DNA of 64,000 nucleotides from Cyanophora paradoxa. Taxonomy: Eukaryota; Glaucocystophyceae; Cyanophorales; Cyanophoraceae. This document shows positions 46,501 to 56,726 of this stretch, piece by piece. The DNA lies in NCBI GenBank assembly GCA_004431415.1, contig QPMI01000241.1, forward strand, positions 98,853 through 162,852, read 5' to 3'. How positions within the stretch are numbered: the first letter of the stretch is position 1; every line of letters begins with the position of its first letter. The position numbers and the translations under genes are program-made. A model generated the notes under the pieces. That model had not been told where the DNA came from and ran no database searches. It worked only from the letters and a program-made list of their open reading frames with translations.

Positions 46501-48535
46501 GCTCTAGCCGAGAACGGCCTCATCCTTGTACTCTGCAAGGTGCACCGAATTTGAAGCAGTCGCCATGCATATGGCCAAGTCTCCGAAAGCTGACCCCTCT
46601 GGAGATTGGGGTGTCGTATCTTCGGGGACGTCGCACTATTCTCTCCATGCGCCATGGCCAGGTCCCGATCCCCCTTCGATCTTGTCTTGTTCAACCATAA
46701 TATTAATACTAATTCGCCCACAGGTTCCACAGGACGCGAACGAGCATCCGGACAAGGCCTCGGCCGCGGGGGAGACTGCCAAAAACGAAGCGTCAACGTC
46801 ACTTGCCGTTGCCGGTACATCCTTTTTTTATTGCGTTTCCGACGTCGACTACCTCTTTCGAGCTCATGATCAAGCTCCTCTATATCGCAGCTTGCGGATC
46901 TCAGCCACCAACGCCGATATCGGCGTTGGCGGCTGTCGCGCTTGAGCCGGCGGCCGCGGGCCCCAGCTCGGACGAGGTGCTAGAGGAGGTTGAGCGGCGG
47001 GCGGGCGGGGAACCCTCCGCCCTCGGCCTTGCCGCCCTCGCCTCCCTCGAGCAGGTCCCCACCGTCTTCCTTAAGCTTTCATGTAGAGTCTCGGTTAAAT
47101 TTCGCTACTGAGCCGCGATCGCGACCGCCGCAGGCGGTCTGCGCACACTTTCACGCGCGCTCGTGGGAGTGCCTCGGCCTGGGCTTCTCCTTCCTCGCGT
47201 TCCTCGCCACCCACACCGAGCGGCGGGGCTCGGCCGCTGGCGACGCGCTCGGGCCAGCGGAAGGCGAGCGGATCGTCAGCGCAGGGCCTGCAGCTGGTCT
47301 CGCGGGTGGCTGTAGAGAGGAGAGGAGAGGAGAGGAGAAGCAGGGGCCTAGCCCGAGCGCCGCCTCTGCGCCAAAGCGGCCGCCGCCGCCGGAGGCGCTA
47401 GGCAGCTGCAGGCACCTGCAGCCCGCCGACGTCGACGAGGGCCAGGAGAACGCGGCTACAGCCGCTGCGCAGGCGGAGCCCTTTAAAGCCGGCGGCGGCT
47501 CCATGGCCAGAACGCACCCCCCACAAGCCAGTGCGGACGCGGACGCCGGTGGCGGCTTCACTTGCGACTCCAGCGCGCAGCGCGGCGAAGGGCCCGGGGA
47601 GCTCGAGACGCTCGGAGCTCGGCTTCCGGGGGGCGACGGGCTTGGATCCGGAGGCCCAGGGCGACACGGGGCAGGCGAGGCGGGTGGCGATCGCGACGGC
47701 GGCGCCCCGCACCGGCAGGCGTGGCGGCGCACGGCTGATCGCAAGGATTCTGCCCCCTGTCCATTGGAGCGGCTCGCTTTGCAGGACCCCGGTAGCGTCG
47801 CGGTGACTCTGCCTTGCACTCCCGCAGTCCTCTAGATCCAGATCTCCTGCATCCGAGCTGCGCGGCCGGCAGGTGGTGTCGGCGGAAGACATCGTCGAGC
47901 GCCTACGCGATGCCGTCCCGTCCTCCATCCGGATCCCCCGGGTGAGCGCGCTTTGGCGGCTCGCGATCGCTCTCGGAGCTCTAGATCTGAGGCTCGAAGG
48001 GCGCCCCTCGAAGGAGGGGCGCCGCGCCATGGCCATCGGGCGCTGGGGCGAGGTGCGGCCGGCCGCTCTTGCGCCGCGGCGAGATGGCCGTGCCGCCCGC
48101 CCAACGCGGCGCATGCGCAGGAGCTGGTGTGGCGCTTCCTGCGGGCGAGCCTGCCGGCCGGCACGCACGTGGAGTGGGTGAACGGGGCGGGGGAGACGGG
48201 CGCGCCCTTCGACGTGCGGGTGCGGGAGGCGGGGGGCCGGGAGACGCTGGTGGAGGTCAAGAGCACGGCGGCGCTGGCCATGGGCAAGGAGCTCTGCCAC
48301 ATCACCCCCGCCCAGCTCTGCCTCGCCGAGAAGGCCCGCGCCCGCTTCTGGATCGTCCGGTCCGCCCGAGCTGCGCGCGCCGATGAGTGCCCCGGAGCGC
48401 CGACCCGCGCGAACTCGAACTCGAAGGGTGTACGGGGCCGGCTCGGTGGAGCGGGTGCGGCTGGTGCAGGTGGAGGACCCGGTCCGCCTCTGGCGCCAGG
48501 GCGCCATCCGCCTCGGCCTCTTCCGGGATCCGTAG
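43520..48535 (+). CDS. NO VEIN-like protein with C-terminal DUF3883 nuclease-like domain
   Basis: Exons join to RPHEIPALKELTELENKVFC, FMNHHSIVTLFELDEELCAA and then ALRLG-PLLKHPLVVKGF, followed by ITSADVGIALRAYQ and EVHEFVRWLAVQRR. This is the N-terminal pattern I know from plant NO VEIN proteins. Start 43520 (MNPHAWIYVATARTYTKRDV) is tentative. Three similar two-exon modules follow at 44913-45144, 45568-45834 and 46266-46539, each of the form (V/A)DVLxFxRxW...C followed by an exon ending L-x-LCK. The C-terminus (about 48115-48535) is a DUF3883 domain: FDVRV, then VEVKST, fit the D-(E)xK catalytic core of PD-(D/E)xK nucleases, followed by HITPAQLCLAEKARARFWIV and VQVEDPVRLW. The histidine-kinase-like ATPase of plant NO VEIN is not visible. 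The region 46900-47850 is low complexity and its exons are unclear. In plants the protein acts in the nucleus in cell-fate control; its role here is unknown. Confidence 0.7.
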
Positions 48536-49551
48536 TTAGCTGTCTAGATCTGCACTTGCCTCGAGCATGTTCACCTCGTGTGAAAACTCCGCCATGTACA
48601 TGTCACAGTGTGACTGGTACTCTCGAGCCGGATCTGCGAGTTCCCGCAAAGGGCTCTTTAAAACGAAATTAAAGTGCGATTATCACTAGCTGCGATATCG
48701 ATATCGATAAATCTCCGAGGCTCGGGCCTCGGGGATTGCCAAGTCACTTGGTGAGCAAGGCAAGAGGCATGTGCATGGCATGCGCAAGAGATCTAGCTAG
48801 ATCTATAGAAAAGAAATTGCGGATTCGAATTCAAATTTAAGATTCAGTGTTAGTGTTATCGATCAATGATCCGGAATTCAATGAACTCGTCGAACATGAT
48901 CAAATTCATCCGATGATCGCCGTTAAATCATCACTCACCGTGGCACTGAGTCAGCTCGCTCTGCATGGACCGCGGTGATCCCAGGCCTGGCAATCAAAAT
49001 GCAATTGCAATTGCAGTAGAGTCTACCGTAGTCCTAGGAAGTGTCCATGTCACAACTGAGTTACAACAAAGTATGTTACAACAGATCGGAACTGTACAGT
49101 CGATCCGCATCCTTCTCGACTCGGCGAGCTGATGCTAGTACTGATACTTGATGCAGTTGCAATATAATGGCACTCATACTATGGTGCATGCACAAAGTAT
49201 TGTTACAAGTTACTTACAACAGATCTACTGGCCATGGGTCATGATCATGATCAACAGATCAACCAGTACCATGGTACTCAATTCGAGCTCGAAGTCGAAA
49301 AGGACATCGCAAAGTATGTGCTGTACAAAAACTACAGACTATAGCTATTAGGCTATAGCTGCGGCAGGAACGAGAATTTAAATCCGGTCCTGGCTGGAAA
49401 AGCGAGAGGAAAAGGCTAAGCTCTACAGTCGATCTGCAGCCCCCAGCTGCAGGCTAGGGCGCCAGAAAGGAGTTGAAAGCAGGAAACGCGTGTCGGAGTT
49501 CGCGATCGGCGCCGGGCGCCCGGCGGGGGCCGGGCGAAGGCGCGCGGCGGC
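48536..49551. other. AT-rich intergenic region between convergent genes
   Basis: About 1 kb with much lower GC than its neighbours. It contains dispersed repeats of CAAAGTAT and TTACAACAGATC (about 49066-49090, 49193-49225 and 49310) and many palindromic words (GATATCGATATCGAT near 48694, CATGATCATGATCAACAGATC-like near 49238). No RNA gene recognised. Confidence 0.5.
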
Positions 49552-51872
49552 CTAGAGGCCGGCGAGGCCGCCGCGGTGCTGGGCGAGGGGGTAGGCCTCC
49601 GGGTGGCGCGCCAGGTGCACCGCCAGCTCCTGTGGGCGCGCCCCCGTCAGAGGCGGCGGGGCGGGCGGGCGGGGGGCGGGCGGGCGGGGGCGCGGGGCGG
49701 CCTGGCGCTGCTCGGCGAGGTTCCAGGGCTCGGGCCCCGCCAGCACGTCCGAGAAGAGCTCCCCAGCGCCGGCTTCGGCAGCGCCTGCGAGGGCGAGGGC
49801 CGGCGTCACGCGCGCCGGCGAAGGGGCGGTGGGCGGGCCTCGGCGCGGGCGAGGGCGGCGAGGACGGCGGCGCGGGCGTCGGAGCGGAGCGCCTCCTCCC
49901 GCGCCCCGTCCCACCAGCCCCGCCCCTCCAGGTACCCCCGCGTCCGCTGCGCCGCAGGCCTCGGCGGGGGCGGCGGGGCGGGCTGCGGGTCGGGGGGGCG
50001 GGCCTCGAGGGGGTTGGCGAGCTGGCGCCAGGCAGCGATCTCGTCGGCCCCGCGGTACCGAGTCGAGTCGTCGCTCGTCTGCGCGCGCGCGAGCCGGCGC
50101 GTGAGAGGCGGCGGAGGGACGCCTAGGGGGGGCGGGGGGCGGGGCGGGGCGGGCCGAGTGGTGGCCGAGGCGGTAGGACATGGTCTCGATGAGCACGGGC
50201 CGCTTCTCCCGCACCGCCACCTCCCGCGCCGCCCTGCCGCCTCGCGTCAGAAGTGGGTTGGGGGTGGCATCATGAAGGAGGGGCAGACGTGCCTCACTGC
50301 GTTGTACACGGCCCTGGGGGCGGAGGGGAGAGGTCAACAGGAGTGTGCGCGAACGGGCGGGCGATGGGCGGCGGGGGGTACCAGAGATCCGCGCCGTCGA
50401 CGCGGATGCCGAGCATGCCGTACCCCGACGCCCGGCTCACGATGCCGTCGCCTCGGAACTGGGATGAGAAAGGTCACCAGAGAGTAGAGGGCCCGGGGGG
50501 TACGACTCCATACCTGCTCGTGGGCGCTGGTGGAAATGGCGTACCCGTTGTTGCGGCAGATGAAGAGCACGGGGCACTCCAGCGTCGCGGCGAAGTTCAA
50601 GCCCTGACGGAGAACTTCGGCGGGGGCACCGCGACTCGCGGCACAAGGGGTTACGCGTACCGCGTGGAAGTCGCCCTCGCTGGCGGCGCCCTCACCGAAG
50701 TAGGCGACGGCGCAGAGGGGCCGGCCCTGCAGCTTGAGGGCGTACCCCGCCCCCGCCGCCTGCGCCCGCGCGGGTCGGCGGCGGCAGAGCGGGGACCGCG
50801 CGAGCGGGGCGGGGGCGGGCCTGCGGGATCTGGGTGGCGAGGGGGGAGGAGACGGTGTGGTACCGCAGCGCGGCAGAGCCGTAGTGGATCCTGCGGGCGG
50901 GGTCGGGCAAGGGGCGCGGAGCGGGCGGGACGCAGCGCACGGCATCTGGCGGCCCTTGCCGTGCCCGAGCTCGTTCCCGACGCACTGGTTCAAGATTTGA
51001 TCCAGGGTGAAGCCCCGCCACATGATCACCTGCGGCCCGGCGCCGTCGGCGCGCGGCTCGGGGCGCGGCGCGGCGGGCCCTGCGCAGCGCACCCCGTGCT
51101 CCCGGTACTGGGCGAAGACCTGCGCTCCGGCGCGGACCCGGGGTGAGCAGGGCGCTGCGGGAGCGGCGCGCGCCCGCGCCAGTCGACGCCGCACCTCGTC
51201 CTCTGGGTCGAGCGCGGCAGCGGAGCCGATCTGCGTCGCCTCCTCTCCGAAGGACGTCATCATGAAGGAGATGCGGCCCTGGCGCTGCGCCTGCGCGGCC
51301 GCAGCGGCGCGCGCTTGAGCTCAGCGCTAGCCGCGGCGCGCGGAGGAGCCGTCACGCGCGCGTCGAGCGCACCTCGTACAGAATGGAGTCCTGTACGTTG
51401 AGCCGCACCATCGCCTCGTACATCTGAATCGTCTTGTGACCCTCTAGCCGCACGAGCCCGCGGCCGGCGTCGGCGGCGGAGACCAGCGCACCCTGACGGC
51501 CAGCGCCTCGGGGACATCGGGTTCTTCTGCGCCTTCAAGAACTCGGCCTTCTGCATTTGTAACTCTGTATGTGGTATGCACGACTGCGAGCGTGGGTGGG
51601 TTGGATGCGGTCTGCACGTATGCATGCGCCGCGTGGCGGGCCGCGGGCCACAACCACCTTTCGGCTGGATGAATTCCAGCTTGGGTTTGAAGATCCTGCT
51701 GTCCACAACGCTGCAAGCGGCGCGGGCCTGCCGGCGGAGAGCCGTGCGTGAGGTCAAGAAAGCGGCGGCCGCGGGGCTTGGGGCGCACTGGCGCGCTCAA
51801 TATCGGATTGTATAGCCGAGGGATGCGCCGCGCCGGCCGCAGGAGGCCCGCGGCGAGGAGCGGCCGAAGCAT
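49552..51872 (-). CDS. BCKDHA: 2-oxoisovalerate (branched-chain 2-oxoacid) dehydrogenase E1 component, alpha subunit
   Basis: Thiamine-diphosphate-dependent decarboxylase subunit of the mitochondrial complex that breaks down Val, Leu and Ile skeletons. Start at 51872: MLRPLLAAGLLRPARRIPRL is an Arg-rich mitochondrial presequence. Family blocks in order: KLEFIQPK, YRVTNAEGRVL, KMYETMVRLNVQDSILYEVR, GRISFMMTSFGEEATQIGSA (about 51290-51210), FAQYREHGV, LGHGKGRQMP (about 50960), ISSPLATQIPQ-type block VSSPLATQIPQ, YFGEGAASEGDFHA (ThDP motif, about 50700-50660), FAATLECPVLFICRNNGYAI, YGMLGIRVDGADLWAVYNAV, LIETMSYRLGHHS-TSDDST (regulatory phosphorylation loop), GWWDGAREEALRSDARAAVL, and GELFSDVL; it ends at 49552. 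A 76-nt GC-AG intron (50079-50154) interrupts HHS-TSDDS exactly. Appears complete and functional. Confidence 0.93.
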
Positions 51873-52415
51873 GTCTCGCCTTTTAAGCTGCCGACCTCTG
51901 CTGCGTCGAATCCGAGCAGGTCCATTCAGCAGACAAGGTGGCACCCTCGAGTCGCCGGATCGAATCTGCAAAGGTTCCATTTCAAGGACGTCGGCGCGTC
52001 AGCGCGCGCCCGCGGTCCAGCAGCGTGGACTGCCGCACGCGCTAGCGCTGGCGACTGGCGCTGGCGACTGGAGCTGTAGATCTAGATCTAGATCTCACAC
52101 ATGCGGATTGCGGCAGTCCGCATGTCGACGTCCGGCGACGTCCGCATGGCATGGCCCACGGGGCGCGGTGAGCTCATTCAATCGTTGCATGCACATGCAG
52201 CCTATAGCTAGCTTCAAGATCCGCTAGCTAACATCGAACTGATAGTGAATACGTACGAGGGCCAAATGCAACTTGACGTTAATTTGCGTTTGTCAACGCT
52301 AATTAATGCGAACGTCAAGATTGAAAAACCGAAGACCAGCGCGATAGACTTTTTACAATTCGCAAAGCAAAGTGAGTGTACTGACTCAGTGTACATGGAA
52401 GAGCAGAAGGCCCCC
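51873..52415. other. Intergenic region with a hairpin
   Basis: Separates the 3' end of the dynamin-like gene from the start of BCKDHA on the same strand. It contains a perfect 9-bp inverted repeat ACATGCGGA / TCCGCATGT at 52099-52107 and 52117-52125 with a 9-nt loop, next to a repeated TCTAGA word. The part at 52220-52400 is AT-richer. No gene recognised. Confidence 0.55.
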
Positions 52416-55400
52416 TCAGGCGGCCGGGGTGGCGGGGGCGTGCGCGGGGCCGCGGGGCGCGCCGAACGCGCCGTTGGCGTGGAGGCGCGCCATCGTCTCC
52501 TGCGCCTCGACATCGCAGAGCGCCCCGCCCGCCACCAGCCGCCCCACCAGCGCCGTCTCCTGCCCCCGGCCCCCGCCCCCGCCCGTCAGCGCGCGCGCTC
52601 GCTCACGAGGCAGGGGCGCGGGGTGCACCGGGTCGAGGCCGTCCGGGCCGCCGGGGCCGGGGCGGGCGCGGGGCCAGCGTGGGGTGCCGGGAGGGCGGCG
52701 AGGAGGCCGCGCAGGGCGTCCAGCTCCGCCTCCGCCGCCGCCCGCTCCCGCCGCGCCCCCGCCAGCGCCTCCCGCGCCGCCCCCTCCGCCTCCTCGGCCG
52801 CGGCGCGGGCGGAGCGCAGGGCGGGCAGGGCGGCGGCGGCCGCCTCATGGCGCACGCTCGCCGCGACGGCCGCCGACGAGAAGAGGTCGGGGAGGGTGGC
52901 GAGGACATCGTCGCGGGTGGCGGCGCAGGGCCCGCGGAGGGCCTCGGCGAGGGCGGCGCCGTCCACCACGTGGCCCGCGACGTCGACGACCTCGGCCGCG
53001 CCGCGGAGGCGCTGCGCCGCCCACAGCTGCAGCGTCGGCCGCGTCTGCTCCTCGTAGCGCACGCGCGTCTCCTGCGGGGCGGCTGAGCGGGCGGGGCGGG
53101 CGGGGCGGGGCGGCGAGGCCGAGAAAGCCGCACGGTGCGTGTGCGGGGCACTTCACGGAGGACTTGGACGTTCTCAACCATCGTGCGCTTGAACGGGACC
53201 GGGATCATGCCGGGGCCCGGCGCGCCGGCCTCGCCCCCGCTCCCACCTCCCACGGCCGCTCCGATCGCCCCAAGGGCGCCGATGGCTGGGAGGGCGGCGG
53301 GGAGGAGGGCCCCGACGACGGGCGCGAAGGGAACGAGGAGGCCGCCGAGGCCGCCGCCGCGGGGCGGCTGGGGCGCCGGCTCGTACCGCACGTCCAGCAC
53401 CTCGCGCCCCCGCTGCTCCTCCTCCACGCGGTACTCTGCCCCCCGCCCCCCACCTCAGAGCGCCGGCGAGGAGGAGGAGGGGGGGGAGGGGGGGGAAGGG
53501 GGAGAGAGGGGTGGGGGTGGGGGTTGGGGTGGGGGTGGGGGGGTGGGGTGGGGGGCGCACCCGTGTAGGGGACCACCTCGTCGTACTCGACGGGCACGCG
53601 GAAGGTCTCCGCGGCGGGGACGGCCGCCGCGTACTCCTCGGGGCGCTGCACCACTTGCAGCTCCTGCCGCCCCGCCGCCCGCACCGCCCCCGCCCCGGCC
53701 CCGCGCCCGCCCCGCGTCCGCGCCCCGACCGGCGAGCCAGCGCTTCGCCTCCGTCTCGGCCGCGGCCGCCGCGGCGCACCCCGCGGCGGCGGCCGCCGCG
53801 TCGGCGACGTGGGCGGGGAGGGAGGCGCCGGCGAGCGAGACGACGAGCCCGGCGAACGTGAGAGACGCCGCGCCGACGAGCCTCGCGACGGCGCCCTCGA
53901 AGAAGCGGGAGGCCGCCTCGCCGGCGGCGCCGGCCGCGCCGCGCGCCTCCGCCTCCGAGGGCGGCGGCTGCCCCGGGCGCTCGGCGCGGTCGCGGAGGGG
54001 CGCGAGCTGCGCCTCCACTGCCGCCCTTGCCGCGTCGAAGTCGGCGACGGCCTCCGCCCCGCCGAAGGGCCCCGCCAGGAGCGCCGCGCGGGCGGCGAGC
54101 GCCAGCGCCGGGTCGCGGAGGCCGGCCAGGAGCGCGCGCACGGCCTCCGTGACGGCCTCCGCGTGGACCTGCACCCCCGCCGCGAGGTCCGCGTGGCGCG
54201 CCGCACTCCGGAGCGCGCAGCCGAGGTTCCAGCCGAGAAGGGGCGCGCCTGCGCTGCCCGCGTCCGCATCTACGGCGGCGGCGGCCTCGGCCTCGGCCTC
54301 GTGGCCTGCCGAGCCGTCAGCGCCGCGTCGACGCGGCGGCGCGGCGGCGCGCCCACCGCGTGCGGTCGCGAGAGCCCGCTCCTTCTCCCCGACCGTCGCC
54401 TCCGCTTGCTCCGCGGCGCGCGCGACCGCATCGACGACCATCTCGACGCCCTGCGCAGCGTCGGCGCAGCGCGAGCCGGGCCGGCGGCACGGCGCGCCTC
54501 GGCGATGGGCGTCAGGCCCGAGCGCAGGCGGCCGGCGGCGGCGTCGAGGAGGAGGGCCCGGTTCTGCACGACCGTCTCCACCAGCCGCGCCTCCAGCGCC
54601 GGCAGGCCGCTCTGCGCCGCCCCGCACGTCAGCGGCGCCGCCCGAATACGAAAGCGGAGGCCGAACCCCCATCGAATGCTGCTCGGCATAGGCGCGCAGC
54701 TCCGGCGCCGGGGCCTGCGCCCACTGCTCGCCGAACCCATGCGCGAACAGCTCGTCCTTCTCGCTGGCGGTCGCGTCGCCGGCGAGGAAGCGGCGGGCGA
54801 GCAGCGCCTTGCGCCCCGCCACGCACACCACCGCCCCCTCCGGCATGTCCACCTGCCGCCCGTCAGCCCCGCCCCGGGCGGGCGGCCCGGGCCCCCGGCG
54901 CCGCGCACCCCGGTCTCCGCGCGCAGCATCCGCACGACGCGCGCCGGCACGTCCGCCGGGCGGACGGCCCCGTCCTCCGCCGGGCGGTACTGGTCGACCT
55001 GCGCCTGCCGCGTGAGGCGGCGGCGCGGGCGGCGCGGGCGGGCCCCGCGCGCCTTGTTCACGACGACGATGATGCGGTCCGTGAGGTCGGGCCGCTCGCG
55101 CAGCAGCTCCGCGAGCCTCCTGAACGCCTCCGCGTTGGCAAGGTCCGTGTACGAGAGCACGAACACCACGAAGTCGCTCCGCGCCCCCGCCCCCGCCGTC
55201 TCCTCCTCCAGGTGCCCCGCCCCGGCCTCCCCGACGCCTGCCCCGCCGGCCCGCTCCGCGTCAGGTCCACCCAGCCCGCCAAGCACCCGCCGCGGCCCCA
55301 AACCGGCGCAGTCGAGGAGCCGGAAGCGCACGCCGGGCACCGCGGCGCTGCCCCGCGCCGCGAAGCCGATGTTCGCCTCCACGCACATGTCCATCTCTGC

Positions 55401-56045
55401 GACCGTCGTCACGCCCGCCCGCCCCGAGCGACGCCCGGGGGGTGCGCACGGCGCATTCTCGTCGCCTTCTCGCCCGAGCGGTCCGCGCGCGCCTCCATGG
55501 ACAGCGCCTGCAGCCGCCGGTAGATCGCGGGCGCCCCCCGCTCCAGTACAACGCGCGCCCCGTCTTGCAGGCCCGTCAGCACCGGCGGCCCCTCCCGCCC
55601 GACGTGCTCCACCGCCGTCGGTATCGCCGACTCCGATTGTGGCACGCTGCGAGCGCTGCGTGAGGCCTAGGCCTTCATCCACAGCCGCCGCCGGCCCGAG
55701 GAGGCGGGGCGCACACGGGCAGGACGATGGAGCCGAGAAAGGCGTTGCATATGGTCGACTTGCCGACGTTCGTCGCGCCAAGCATCATCACCATCGCGAG
55801 GACCAATTGGTTTGCAGACCGCACGCCAGGGAGGTACGCGGTCAGGACGCGATCCAGCGCAGCCTTCTCGGCAGCCGCCAGCGCTCCCGTGCAGAGCGCC
55901 ACGACGCGCGCCCGGCCGCCGCCCGGAGCATCCCAAGCCTTCGCTGGGGCGACAACCTCCTCTGCGACGCGACGGTCGACAAGGCGCAAGGCGATATACC
56001 GCGCTTTCAACGGCGCGGCTCACCAAGAGAGGGGATCTGAGCCAT
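52416..56045 (-). CDS. Dynamin-like (FZO/mitofusin-type) GTPase
   Basis: Large GTPase of the dynamin superfamily, expected to remodel organelle membranes. The start at 56045 gives MAQIPSL, spliced to EEVVAPAKAWDAPGG. The P-loop is GATNVGKSTICNAFLG (about 55790-55743), preceded by SANQLVLAMVMML. TTVAEMDMCVEANIGFAARG is followed by RFRLLDCAGLG (G3, DxxG, about 55320-55290). SDFVVFVLSYTDLANAEAFR leads to the G4 motif, which is restored as VNK-VDQYRP by removing a 54-nt GC-AG intron (54999-55052). Helical C-terminal parts follow (SGLPALEARLVETVVQNRAL; AAVAASVRHEAAAAALPALR), with a Gly/Ala/Pro-rich hydrophobic segment (LLVPFAPVVGALLPAALPAI, about 53345-53285) that could be a membrane insertion. 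End at 52416. Mitochondrial versus plastid (FZL-like) location cannot be told from this sequence. Confidence 0.8.
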
Positions 56046-56726
56046 CTTGACTGCGAGAAAGGCAACAAATCAGGGCGGGCACTGCACTGGCGCGGGCTTA
56101 ACGAGCACGTACGCACCAGATCGAAACGAAGCGTGGGCGCGGTATCGGCTGAGCGCGTGCTAAAAGCGCTATGTTAAAAACCCGACGCGCTGATGCTGTC
56201 GCGCGGCGAGTGCGGCAATTGAGCTCGGGCAAGAATGAGCACGGAGGCAAGAATGAACACGGAGTCGCATAGCTGTCCTGGTTAAGCGACCGGGGGTCAG
56301 CTCAGCAGGTCACATAACCGAGTTTAAAATTTGTTCAACTTGTTGACCTTGCGGGGTACAGTGTCCTCGACTAGCCGGTCTCATCGGGTCGACTCGACTG
56401 ACGTCGACGATATCGATCGAATTGCCAACTTGGCCAGCGCTTATAATTATAAGCTTCCACGCGGGATAGTACTACGGTACGCGCGCGCGCGCGTACGTGG
56501 CGCCGTGGCGCGTACGCGGCGCCGCGGCGCGTACTACGGTACGTAAACGCACGCGGCGCCGGCGTGTTTCCGAGTTTCAAAGTTCTCAAACTTGAAAATT
56601 CAAGGGTTTGCATTACGTGTACTCGTTCATGCATATGCTCTCACGGCGTGATGGGCATTCCCGCTCTGAAATCGTCCGAGTCGTCTTCGAAGTTCAGACA
56701 GCACGGGCGACTAGGAAGTGAGCGGG
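56046..56726. other. Intergenic region with Z-DNA-prone alternating repeat
   Basis: Lies between two genes on the same strand. ACTACGGTACG occurs at about 56469 and 56533, bracketing a 60-bp stretch of alternating CG/TA words (CGCGCGCGCGCGTACG, GGCGCCGTGGCGCG, GGCGCCGCGGCGCG). CCTCCTTGC-type repeats are absent; AAGAATGA(G/A)CACGGAG occurs twice at about 56230-56265. No gene recognised. Confidence 0.55.

Noticed and set aside
47317-47339. GAGAG repeat as a regulatory element
   Set aside because: Only about four GAGGA copies; simple-sequence repeats of this size are common and nothing links it to regulation.
46900-47850. Histidine-kinase-like ATPase domain in the NO VEIN-like gene
   Set aside because: I looked for the N-box and G-box patterns on the plus strand and found only Ala/Pro/Gly-rich sequence.
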